From: Carpediemonas membranifera
Lineage: Eukaryota; Fornicata
DNA length: 64,000 nt
Assembly (NCBI GenBank): GCA_019828565.1
Contig: JAHDYR010000025.1
Location: forward strand, 558,001-622,000
Reading direction: 5' to 3'
The notes beneath the pieces are model-generated. The model saw only the letters and a program-made list of their open reading frames with translations, searched no databases and had not been told where the DNA came from. The first letter of the stretch is position 1. Every line of letters starts with the position of its first letter. Made by a program: the position numbers and the translations under genes. Positions 27,081-37,200 of the stretch are shown here, in pieces.

Positions 27081-29411
27081 TCACCACGTCATTGACGCCA
27101 GTGCCGAGGACACCGCACTCCCCACCCAGTCGTCCCGGTCGGGCGAGGTAACGAGGGGCGAGCCCACCTCAGGGCCGTCGTCGTACTCAGGCGTCTCCTG
27201 TGGCGTGATGTCTACTGGCACGCTTGGTGTGGCTGGCGCGTCAGTAACGTCTTCAGTTTCGCACTCGTGGTCCTCGTTTTTCTCGGGCTCCTCGGGCTCG
27301 ACATCCGCAAACTGCTCCAGCTCGGTGGGAGTGTCCGCCTGCTCCTCAGCCAATGACCCGCCCTCGACGAAGACCGGCAGTGGACTGTCATACTCGTCGC
27401 CGTCCCCGCCATCTAGGGCACCGGCCTTGAGCTCCATTACCAGGTCGGGCATGATCTGGATCAACGTCGCCGCCGCTGCCGTCTGGTCCTGAAGCCCGCT
27501 ATGCCCGTCAACCGAGTCAGCCGCAGTCAACGCCTGCCCGAACCGGGTCGCGACGACCTGGGACACGGGCAACCCGCCCGAGTTTTTGAGGACGGCCTGG
27601 ATCTGTTCAACAGAGGATGCGAGGGAAGTCGTGAGGGTGCGGCTGGACTCCTGCACGACGGACTCGAACAGGTCTCTGGCCTGGCCTGCTTCCTCGGCCT
27701 CCCGGGTCACCGTGCCCACCGTGTCGGTGAACTCGAGGATCTGCGTCCTCAACTCCCCAAGCATGGCGCCGGTGGTCGCCTCACCCTCCCTGTACCGCTT
27801 TAGCTCCGCCTCCAGCTCTCTGACGCGGCCCTCGAGTCCAGTAGCCCTGGACTGGGTCTGGTCGAGCGCAGTGCTGACGTCGGCCTTCTCGATCGTCAAG
27901 CTTTCGTACTCGACGGTGATCCGATCGTTCTCCTCCCTTAGCTCCACCGCGCGGGCCTCAACGTCGTTGAAACGGCGCCGCATCTGCGCCATTTCATCCG
28001 TAAACACCTGCCGCTCCTTCATGAGTTCGTCCAGTCGGGCCGCGTGCTCTGCTGCGAGCTCCTCGGCGCGGGTAACTACGGCAAGAATACGCGCGTCGAA
28101 CACGCCCTTCATCTCCTCGCTGGCGCTGACGGCAGCCTCGACCTCGAGCTCCTTGGCCTTCACTTCTGCCTTAAGCTCGCCCACCCGCTTCTGAAGCTGC
28201 GTACGCTGGGCCTTCTCGGCATTCAGTGCGCGTCTGGCATCGTCCTCAGTTTTGACTGCGGTCTCCAGCGCCTTCTTCCATTGGCTGCCGGCCGTCTTGC
28301 TGCCAACCGACGCCGAACTCGCCCGTCGAGCCCGTTCCACAGTCTTGGGCACCTTCATGCTAGTCAAGGGAGCAACAAGATCATACGCAGCCGACCACTC
28401 GCCCCCGATCGCCTGCTTCACCGCCCCCGCGTCCGGTATAAAGGTCGATGTGTACGGCACGGTCGTCATGCAGGTGCCCAGGGCGTCACTCAGCGCTAGG
28501 AACACACCGTCCCTGACCGCGTCGAAACCGTAGTGGAACAGCACCGTTGTGCTCTGGGTCTCCGCGGCGTGCGAGAGCTGCAGCAGCGGGTGGGAGTTCC
28601 ACGACATACCGGGCTTGCCGCCCTCAGCTAGGAGCGTCAGCTGGCGGAGAGAGGCGCCGATGTCGACCATGGCGCGGTCCGACGTCCCAGGAATAGGAGA
28701 CATGAGCCCGACTATCGTGAGATTGGCGGACGAGTTTCCTTCTGTGACAGTGAACTGGAACGTGATATGGCCGGTCAGGTCGTTGTCCTTCATTGTTGCG
28801 TTGTGCATCCGCATTCTAAGCACCTTATCGAACGTTAGCAGTGAGTCCACCGGCTCTCGGGTTAGCCCCGCCAGGGTTAGACGCTCTCGGCCGGTCTTCT
28901 TGTCCGTCGCGGTCTGCATGGAAATCCTGAGCCCGCCCGACATGCCAGCACCCGCCATAGCCGTCCCCGAGACGATCAGATCGTTGACTCGACCGGCTCT
29001 GACTTCTACCGCGCCGAAAGAAAGGCTCTTTTCCTTCTGACCGTGGAGATGTTCGAGGATTGTCGTACAAATCAGGCGCATCAGGGTAGATCTGGGCTCG
29101 TTGGGGCTGCGGGCATCCGCCTCGCCAAGGAGGTAAGGCGCAAAGAAGCGATCGAGGCCGACGAAGAAGGTTGCGTCCTTCATCTTCTCTACAAAGCGGG
29201 ATACTTGATGGAGCAGGCATGAATCGAAGATACTGGCAACAAGGCTCTCTTGAACCATGGATTCGAGCGAAATTACGCTTGACATGGCGTATGTTTGCTT
29301 CCCCTCCTCGCAATGGTAGTCTAGGACGGAGTTCGAAACGATATCCACCTGCGAGTCTCTATTATGCTCATCTTTGGCAGAGACAACAGCAACAGTGGTC
29401 GCGCCCCCCAT
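27081..29411 (-). CDS. Divergent kinesin-like protein with long coiled coil
   Basis: 776 residues from the ATG at 29411. The first 330 residues resemble a kinesin motor in outline. There is a strand like VEVRAGRVNDLI, a region where the SSRSHxIF element belongs (NATMKDNDLTGHITFQFTV), and a late segment like LSHAAETQSTTVLFHYGFDA where kinesins have their LTxLLxDSLGGN element. The P-loop is not recognisable, so ATP hydrolysis is doubtful. Residues 360-640 are heptad-rich coiled coil (ARRALNAEKAQRTQLQKRVG). The C-terminal 150 residues are acidic. Its start is 180 bp from the divergent gene at 29591. It could equally be a coiled-coil protein with an unrelated head. Confidence 0.45.
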   Translation of the reverse strand: MGGATTVAVVSAKDEHNRDSQVDIVSNSVLDYHCEEGKQTYAMSSVISLESMVQESLVASIFDSCLLHQVSRFVEKMKDATFFVGLDRFFAPYLLGEADARSPNEPRSTLMRLICTTILEHLHGQKEKSLSFGAVEVRAGRVNDLIVSGTAMAGAGMSGGLRISMQTATDKKTGRERLTLAGLTREPVDSLLTFDKVLRMRMHNATMKDNDLTGHITFQFTVTEGNSSANLTIVGLMSPIPGTSDRAMVDIGASLRQLTLLAEGGKPGMSWNSHPLLQLSHAAETQSTTVLFHYGFDAVRDGVFLALSDALGTCMTTVPYTSTFIPDAGAVKQAIGGEWSAAYDLVAPLTSMKVPKTVERARRASSASVGSKTAGSQWKKALETAVKTEDDARRALNAEKAQRTQLQKRVGELKAEVKAKELEVEAAVSASEEMKGVFDARILAVVTRAEELAAEHAARLDELMKERQVFTDEMAQMRRRFNDVEARAVELREENDRITVEYESLTIEKADVSTALDQTQSRATGLEGRVRELEAELKRYREGEATTGAMLGELRTQILEFTDTVGTVTREAEEAGQARDLFESVVQESSRTLTTSLASSVEQIQAVLKNSGGLPVSQVVATRFGQALTAADSVDGHSGLQDQTAAAATLIQIMPDLVMELKAGALDGGDGDEYDSPLPVFVEGGSLAEEQADTPTELEQFADVEPEEPEKNEDHECETEDVTDAPATPSVPVDITPQETPEYDDGPEVGSPLVTSPDRDDWVGSAVSSALASMTW

Positions 29412-29590
29412 ACCAGTGCAGCGCGAAAATGTTGATCCTAAAACTGCTCTCGGCGAAACCAGGCTGTTGCAACGCAAGTATGATTGTCAATCGTCACCAT
29501 ACCACTGTAGGAGGCTCTCACGTCGCCTGTTCACCTCTTGGCCAGCTTGCCACGGTACGTATTACGCAAAGCCACAATCGCACCTGGTGA

Positions 29591-30925
29591 ATGAGCGCAA
29601 GTAATCCATCTTTAGAGAAGTGGATCGCCCGTGTACGCAAGCATTACAGCAAAGAAGCGAACAGCTCGAAGGTAGAGGAGAGAATCCAAAGCATCCTTCA
29701 GAAGCGAGCCAAGGTCATGAGGGTGATCCAATGGGACCGATACAACGCCGACATCCTCGATAAGCCACTCCCTGACGAGCAGATGCACCCATCGAAGATC
29801 AGTAAGTCCAAGAACAATCAGATGAAGCGGCCTGGTAAGACTCCCACTGCTCACACAGCGCAGCGACAGCAGATGAGGCAGGCAAGGACACCGCCTCCTC
29901 CTCCGGCATCGCCTAACAAGAAGAAGAAGACAGCCGATTCGCAGCCAACATTCAAGAAGCTTGGCGCGACACCCTCCAAGAATCCGAGGGTGACGGCGAA
30001 ATCTGTCGTGCAGAAGCCAAAAAGCCAGCCCCCCTTCGCCACAGTCAAGCGCAAGGCCAGTGCGCACACCCCCGACCCGGCCTGCCCCTTTGGCACTGGA
30101 GAGCACGACAGAGGCCTCCTCCAGCCCGCCGCAGCCTCCTCGCACCGCACCAAAGGCACATCACAGGCGCTGGAGAAGTCCTACCTCCGCCTCACCGGTT
30201 TCCCGGACTGGTCTACTATCCGCCCACCCAAGGTCTTGCCCAAGGCCTTGAAGCATGTCACGGAGCAGTACGAGGAAGGCGCAAAGTCCTACCACTGGGT
30301 CTCGGACCAGCTGAGGGCCATCCGACAGGACGCGACGGTGCAGGATAAGATCTGCCCCATTGAACTCACCGCCCAGATTTATGAGGCGCATGTATCGTGC
30401 GCCGCAAGCACATCGCCGCCAGACTTGGCAGAACTGTCCCGGTGCATTGCCCAGCTGACCAGCATCTACGAGTCTGGCTTCACCTCACCCCGGGCAGGCG
30501 AGATGCTCCTCATCGCCGTCCTCCTTAAAGTGCACTCCGGTGTGCTCGACGAGGCGGGCGCCATAATCCGCGGGGCGTCGAGGGATAACCTTAGCCGAGA
30601 GTCGCAGACGTATCTAGCCCATGCCATGAAGCTCCACCGGCTGGCTCTGGTTGGAAGAACGCATCAAATGATTGAGATGTTGAGGTCACCCGACCTCCCC
30701 GGAGCAGGGCTGGTGTCAGCCATGATCAGCTCATTGTCTACCCTTGTCGCGAGGCAACACGCCCAAGCCTTCAAGCCAGCCGTCGACGTTGGATTCCTCG
30801 CCCAGTGTGTCTGTGCTGACGAGGCGCTGAAGCGAGACCTTGTTCGCCAGCTTGGGGTCCAGATCAGCGGGGTAGACCTTGTGTCGCGTGTGGGGCAGGT
30901 ATCCTGGGGCGGCCAGCTCGGGTGA
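29591..30925 (+). CDS. SAC3/GANP (THP3/LENG8)-like protein
   Basis: 444 residues. The first 200 are basic and disordered (Lys, Pro and Gln-rich), as in nuclear RNA-binding linkers. Residues about 250-400 fit the SAC3/GANP family: YEAHVSCAASTSPPDLAELS followed by RCIAQLTSIYESG corresponds to the family pattern YExHARxALExxDLxEFNQCQxQLxxLYxxG. Helical repeats follow. Members of this group (SAC3 in TREX-2, THP3/LENG8) link transcription with mRNA processing or export. Cys in the EFNQCQ core is kept as RCIAQ. Function is inferred from this short signature. Confidence 0.5.
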   Translation: MSASNPSLEKWIARVRKHYSKEANSSKVEERIQSILQKRAKVMRVIQWDRYNADILDKPLPDEQMHPSKISKSKNNQMKRPGKTPTAHTAQRQQMRQARTPPPPPASPNKKKKTADSQPTFKKLGATPSKNPRVTAKSVVQKPKSQPPFATVKRKASAHTPDPACPFGTGEHDRGLLQPAAASSHRTKGTSQALEKSYLRLTGFPDWSTIRPPKVLPKALKHVTEQYEEGAKSYHWVSDQLRAIRQDATVQDKICPIELTAQIYEAHVSCAASTSPPDLAELSRCIAQLTSIYESGFTSPRAGEMLLIAVLLKVHSGVLDEAGAIIRGASRDNLSRESQTYLAHAMKLHRLALVGRTHQMIEMLRSPDLPGAGLVSAMISSLSTLVARQHAQAFKPAVDVGFLAQCVCADEALKRDLVRQLGVQISGVDLVSRVGQVSWGGQLG

Positions 30926-31022
30926 CACGGGGTTGGTGTGATTTAAAATCAACGGTTGGGGGTGTCAGACATATTAGCTGCTGCGTTGTCCCCTCATAAT
31001 ACGCCTGGTTGAATATACATGT

Positions 31023-34000
31023 CATGGTCCAAATCGTCTGACCGTGGACATCCCTCACCGCTTCAAGGGGCTGTCGCAGCTCCCCTCCAGCTGACAGTCG
31101 CGGCAGGCCGGGAAGAGCACCGTGAACGTGGTGCCCGCGCCGACCTCGGACTCGACGTCGATCGACCCGCCGTGGGTGTCGACGATGCCCTTGACGGCGG
31201 CCATGCCCAGCCCGCGGCCAGTGAACTTCGTCGAGAACATGGGCTCGAACAGACGGTCCATGACGGCAGCGTCCATGCCGCAGCCCGTGTCCGCAACCCG
31301 GACGAACGCGGCCGGGCCCTCGTCGGTCGGCATCGCGCCGGTCGAGATGACGATTGTCCCGCTGCTGGAGCCGATGGCGTCGACGCTGTTGGCGAACAGG
31401 TTCTGGACGACCTGTCCGAGCTGGACCTCGTCGGCCCGGACCAGGGCAGCGTGGCCTCGTCGGCCAGCTCCCACGTGACGGCGACGTTGGCGGGGGCGTC
31501 AAGGAACGGCAGCAGTCGCCGTAGCATCGCGGTCAGACTGTCGCAGGCCATCGTCACCTCGCCCTTGCCCGCGTACGACCGCAGCTTGTCCGTGACAGCC
31601 CTGATCGCCGTGGTCGACTGAATGACCTCCCTGAGTAGCTGGCGCAGGTCCGCGTGCGCTTCGGCCTCGCTCTCCGTCTCGCTCAGAATCTGCTCGGCGT
31701 TGCGCGTGATCACGCCCAGGATCAGGGTGAAGTCGCTCGCGATGCCGCCGGACAGGACGCCCAGCATCTCCGTGCGCTGGGCCTGGTGCGCCTGCTGCTC
31801 GATCAGCGCCTTGTCCACCAGCGACTTGGTCATGTCCGTGACGTCATAAACCATGCCAGCGACGTAAAACTCCCCGCCTTCGCCGTGCTCAGCCTTGTTG
31901 AGCATCGCAATGACATTTTTCACAGCACCGTCGGCTGTCACGATCCGGTATCCGATATTACGGTCTCTTGCCGGGCCCTCTCGGGCCGCCACGAACTCCA
32001 AGAAGCCCTGCCTGACCTCCTCGCGATCATCCGGGTGAATAACTGTGTTAAACCAGAAGTTAATGTCACTCTTAATTCTATGTCGCTTGTAGCCGGTCAA
32101 GATTTCGAAATATTTGTTTGCGAAGATCACCCTCCTGGTTGAGGATGATATGACGTCGATAACCAATACATACGTCTCAATGTTGTCCATAATAGCCTCC
32201 AGCTTCCCCCTGTAGTCGGCCAGCATGTTCTGCCGCTCGACGATGTCGGTCACGTCAGAGACGGTGCCGGCCACCCTCGTGAGCTGGCCCCGATTGTTGA
32301 TCACGGCCTTGCGCTGAAACAGACCGTACTTGACCTTGCCGTCGGGCCGCACGAGCTTGCGGACGGACAACCCCTTCGCGTGTTCGGAGACGTCAGCGAC
32401 CGGGGCGTTGAACTCGCCAAATGCCTGCTGCAGCGCCAAGCCATCTTCTTGGGAAGGCGAGGCGAGCAGCTGCTCGGCAGTGTACCCAAACAGCTTCTCG
32501 CAGCTCTGGGAGATGTAAACGAGTCTGCCCGAGTTGCTCCCACACGGCTCTGTGTCGCGTCCATCTGACACACCCTTGTCACGAATCCACAGCGTGCTGA
32601 CAGTGTCGCGGTCCAGCTGCCGGAACATGGTATCCACCCGCGTGAGCTCGTCGAGGACGCGGGTGATCTGCGTGACATCGCGACTGATCCCCACCGAGGC
32701 CACGGGGCGGCCTTGAGCATTCCGGAGGAGCACAGAGTGGGTCTTGGTGACCACAAGCTCGCCAGTGCGGAGGTTGTGGAAGCGTACGGTGTGAGTAGAC
32801 GAGAGGAAACTTACGAGTCAAGTTATATTTGGTGGGGAGGCCGAGGTGAAACTGGATCAACCGCCTGACTGCCCAGTCGCGCTGCTCGGGAATGAGAGCT
32901 TGCAGATACTTTGTCGGGTCGTCTCTAAACTCCTGCGCTGAGATTCCCGTCCATCGTTCAAGGGCAGAACTCAGATATTGGCCGATAAAATTCGCGCTGT
33001 CTCGGAGGTTGTTGACCCAGACCAATTCGTCGACGAGCTCATTCGTCAGGTGCTGCATCATCGCGGTGACGTCCTTCGCCTCCTTCTCGCGCCTAACCTC
33101 GTCCGTCACATCTGACACTGACCCGAAGGCGCTCTGGATGACTCCGGCGGAGTCGACCCACTTGGTGCCGTTTGTCCTGACGTGCCGCACCTTGCCCGTG
33201 TCCCTGGCGATGACGCGGTACTGGGCGTCTAACGACGGTGTGTCGCCCTTCGCGAACTCATGGAAGGCCGCGTGCGCATCGTCGCGGTCGCGCGGGTCGA
33301 CCTGGGTCCACCACAGCGTCGCGTCGGCGTAGAGCTCGGCGGCCGGGACGCCCCAGAGCTGCTCGACCGCGCTCGACGCAAAGCAGATGCTCCACGCGCC
33401 GTCGGCGAAGTTGCAGACCCAGAAGCCCTCGGCGTCGAACTGGTCCATCGTGCTGTAGATGTCGAGGGCGGGCGGGCGCTTGACGAACTCGCGCTCCCAG
33501 TCCCGCGCGGCCGCGCCTGTGTCCGCCAGGCCGTGCAACATCACTCTCGCCAGCCCACCGCGCGGCAGGAACGAGCAGCACGCGGTCCAGCTGATGGGGA
33601 TGGACGTCTCGGCGAGGGTCAGCGTATCCGTAAACCGCGCCGCCGGGGCGTCCCTCGTCGTCCCCACCAGCGCGCTCTCCAGTGCCGCTCGCCGCGGGGT
33701 CCCGGCGGGGAAGGGCGGCGTGCCGAGGATGCTCGTCGCCATGCCGTTGCAGTTGATCGGCAGGAGGTCATACGAGAGCATCACGAAGAGGAACGGGCAT
33801 GCATGGAGCGCATTAAGCAGCGATTGGGCGTATTTGCGCTTCGCCTTGAGCTGGTCGCGCAGTCGCTGGTTGATTTGCAGCTGCGCCTTGATCTCAACCA
33901 TCAGCTGCTCGTTGGACATCGCCTCGAAGCGCGAGAAGTCTGCCATGTCAACGGCAGCATCCATACGCCGTCGCAGATTGCTTTCACATGTCAAACCGAT

Positions 34001-34061
34001 GGACTTGGCGTATTCCGCACCTTCGCCGAGACAGTCGGGAGGACTGCTCCGATCTCACCAC
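31023..34061 (-). repeat. Inverted segmental duplication, copy 1 (histidine kinase region)
   Basis: About 3.04 kb nearly identical to 50968-54007 in inverted orientation; only a few substitutions and one indel are seen. Homology ends sharply on both sides (GACCATG at one end, a GTGAGATCGG stretch at the other). It contains one complete gene with its intron, so it is a DNA-level duplication and not a retrocopy. Confidence 0.95.
31055..33964 (-). pseudogene. PAS-domain histidine kinase, copy 1, frameshifted
   Basis: Same gene as 51065-53975 (domain description there). Exon 1 is 32815-33964, intron 32787-32814, exon 2 below it. One G is missing in a G-run near 31444 relative to copy 2. The frame shifts between the dimerisation helix region and the ATPase domain, and the ATPase part (from [15 protein letters not shown]) is in another frame down to the stop at 31055. 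If real, the protein lacks its ATP-binding domain; a homopolymer assembly error is possible. Confidence 0.8.
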
Positions 34062-34249
34062 GGGCATCCATCGTTCCATCCCGCGATGCGGTCGATTCGC
34101 CTGCGGGTAGGGTGAACCGGCCTGTCTGATAAAGGGGATGTCACGGAGCGAGGACATTGTGACTGTCCACCCAAGCTGATACGTATCGATAAGTTTATAT
34201 ACTAGTATGTATTGATATACATTGGTAATATACGGCCCTGCGTCGCTCC

Positions 34250-37200
34250 CTACACCAGCTGGGTCAGGACTAGCTGGAATGACTGCGAGAACGCCTGAAT
34301 CCGCCTGACTAGGCCCATGAACAGCCACAGGAACACCACAGCGGCAGCCACAGCAAGGTACGCGGACGACCCGATGACCAGCGACTTGAGCCAGGTCGAG
34401 TACTGGGCGATCGCGGTCGACCGGCGGGCAAACTCAGCCTCGAGGTCCTCCACGAGCGCCATGACATGCTCAGCGCTACGGTAGTGGGCCTCGGGGATGA
34501 GGGCAGCGGCGTTTGGATGGTTGGGCTTGATAGCGGCGAGCATGAAGATGTCAGAGCAGTACTTCCCGAAGTGCTCAGCGACTGCGCCCGTGTCTGCCTT
34601 CCGCGTTGCCACCCATCCTAGCGGGTCGAGGAATGGGCTGGAAAAAAGGGCGGGGAGGGCCTCTGCCAACGATTCAACGGCGGAGCTGATCGGTTTGGCG
34701 AAGAACACCGGGTCCGCTTCAGCAAGCACGGCTTGTGTCGCTGCTGAGAGAGCCATCGAGTCGAGCGGGGCGACCGTCGCCAGGTTTCGGTTCATGACGC
34801 CGATGCCGACGTTCCCAAACACCAGCAGGGCAAACGGGGGCACAGCGAGGAGGAAGAAGAGGGCCAGCACGTGCATGCAGTCGCGGACAATGGGCCTGGT
34901 CAGCGGGGTCAGCTCGGCAACATTCTTGGCATGGCCACGGGGCACGGAGGTCGCGGAGACGACAAGGCCGGGCAGTATGAAGCTGATAGAGGCGACGATC
35001 ATGGGGGTGGTGAAGACGATGATCTCCGTGGTTTGTACGACGCTATAGATAGTCTTGCCGAGGCTGATCAGGCAGTCAGCAGTGCGGATCTTGGAATCCT
35101 GGGTCTCGGACGTGAGCGAAAGTATACGGGAAAAATCAGATGCGACCACAGAATCTGTCAGCACAAGATTCCATGCCATGTCAAGCTTGGCAGAATCGGA
35201 TAGAGTCATATCGTATGTGTTGTTGGTGAATCTTCCATAATCTCTCGCCCGACCGGTCGTCACATCCCACGTGACACCGCTGAACGTACCGTCGGTCGGG
35301 TCAATGACTGACATACCAAGGGATGCGGCTATCGTGGCGCATTCATGAATTGAGGCGGCGATGTCGAAGATGGCGCTGTCGACCGTGCCGGAGTCAAACA
35401 GGGCTTCGAGAGTAGCCGCGGTCTTGTCCTGCACGGCGGCCGCCTTGGAGACAGCATCGACTGTTTGGACCGCGAGCAGTCTTTGTGTCTCGTACAGCTC
35501 GAGGACAACCCCAGCGATTACAGAGGAGACATCGTGGTTGCTGTCGAGTGTCGCGTGCAGTGTGCGGGTGACATCGAAGACAACGTCGACGAGCAGCACC
35601 TGACCGAGCTCCACTGCCAGGTGAACGGATGCTGTGAGCAGCATGAGGCCAAGGGCGACGTTGATGACCCCGATCGCCTTTCTGTTCCTGGCCCCGACAT
35701 TGAGGAGGACGATGACGGCGAGCAGCAGGACAATGTGGAGCGTGGGCGGGCTCGCCAGGAAGAGGAGGTCATTCATCGTCGAGGCCGACACGAGAGGCCG
35801 CATACCGTCGCCGACAGCATCCGCAAGACCCAGGATGGCATTTGCGCCGGCCTTCATGTCTTCAGCAAGCTTGCCGTCGTAAATAATTGCCCGGGCGATC
35901 GCCAGCTGCTGAGTGTTGTTGAGGGCGAGGTCCGAGGCCTTGTCGCTGTACCAGAGGGTCCTGCCGTACGTCTCCGTGTCGCTGGCACTGTTGGTCTCCG
36001 CATTGTAGTCCCAGGTGAACTCTGGCACGTCCATTGCGATCAAACCGTATCCATACGCAGCCAAGATCACGGCCACCATATGTGGGGTCCGACGAACCAG
36101 CATATTCTCCAGGAAAGCAGCCATGCTCTCCGCGCTGCCAATGTCGGGGGCGGTGCCGTACGCGGCGATGGAGTTGCCCACGGCAGTGTCAAGCGCGTTA
36201 ATATCCAGATATTTGATCGAATCAACAGATCCCATGATAAATCTTGGGACATGGAAGTCGACCAGGGCCTCGGCCTTCACCAGGGGGAATGTTTTGACCG
36301 AAAGGTATGCATCGCGTGCGTCCCACACCCCGTTGGGTCCGTATCGCGTGTACATGGTATAGACCAGCAGGGCGATCTCAGAAGCGACGAAAGCCACAAA
36401 CAGGACGATTGCCAGCAGGGATAGGAGAAGTCTGACAGAGGAAAGCTGGTCAGACGCGGCGAGCATGCCGCCCACACGCCTTGCCCGGGCCAGTATGGGC
36501 TTGAGCCGCTCCCGTTTGGTCGGAGGCGGCATGACGGCCGATGGTGCAGCGACTGACTCGTCCGTGTCTGACCCCATCGCCTGGATGAACGCGTCGAGCT
36601 CGCTGACGTCTGACTGGGCGAGAAGGACTTCAGAACCTGCCTCGAACATCTCAAACGAGCCGGACGAACTCCTGCTGAGGGTCAGGTCGGGCATGGGCTG
36701 GTCGACAACGATCTCGTCCTCGGCGGCGAAGGCGACCCTTCGCATCGTGGGGCTGTCGGGGCCATGGCTGGTGCTGTCGTCCGGGGCCGAGTCCTCGATG
36801 AGCAGGCCGAGCCGGGAGTCGGCGTTCGAGTCGTGGTCGAGCCTACCCTGCTCGGCCTCTGCCTGACCCTTGTCCCGACCTGCTGGCACGAACTCGTCCT
36901 CATCCGCCAGCGTGATGTCGGAGAACCGCTCACGGGCAATCATGGTCAGCCGCAGCTTTCGCCTTACCTGCATATCCGAGGACCGCATGCACTGTGTCAC
37001 CGCGTGGTCGCAGGAGCGGACGACACCAGGTATCACGCGGACAACCATCCAGTAGGCAATGGCGGCGAGGGCAGCGAGCTCAATCGCGACGATCAGCGCG
37101 AAGATAGTGAGGATCGCGGCGAGGCTGGTGCCGACGGAGACTAAGAGGCGGTCGAAGAGCCGAAGCGCCACTGGGAGGGCAAACCGGCCGCCGTTGTAGG

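Noticed and set aside
32100-33100. Programmed frameshift in the histidine kinase
   Set aside because: A 28-nt segment with a perfect GTAAGT donor and typical intron length sits exactly at the frame change, so a (possibly damaged) intron is the simpler explanation.
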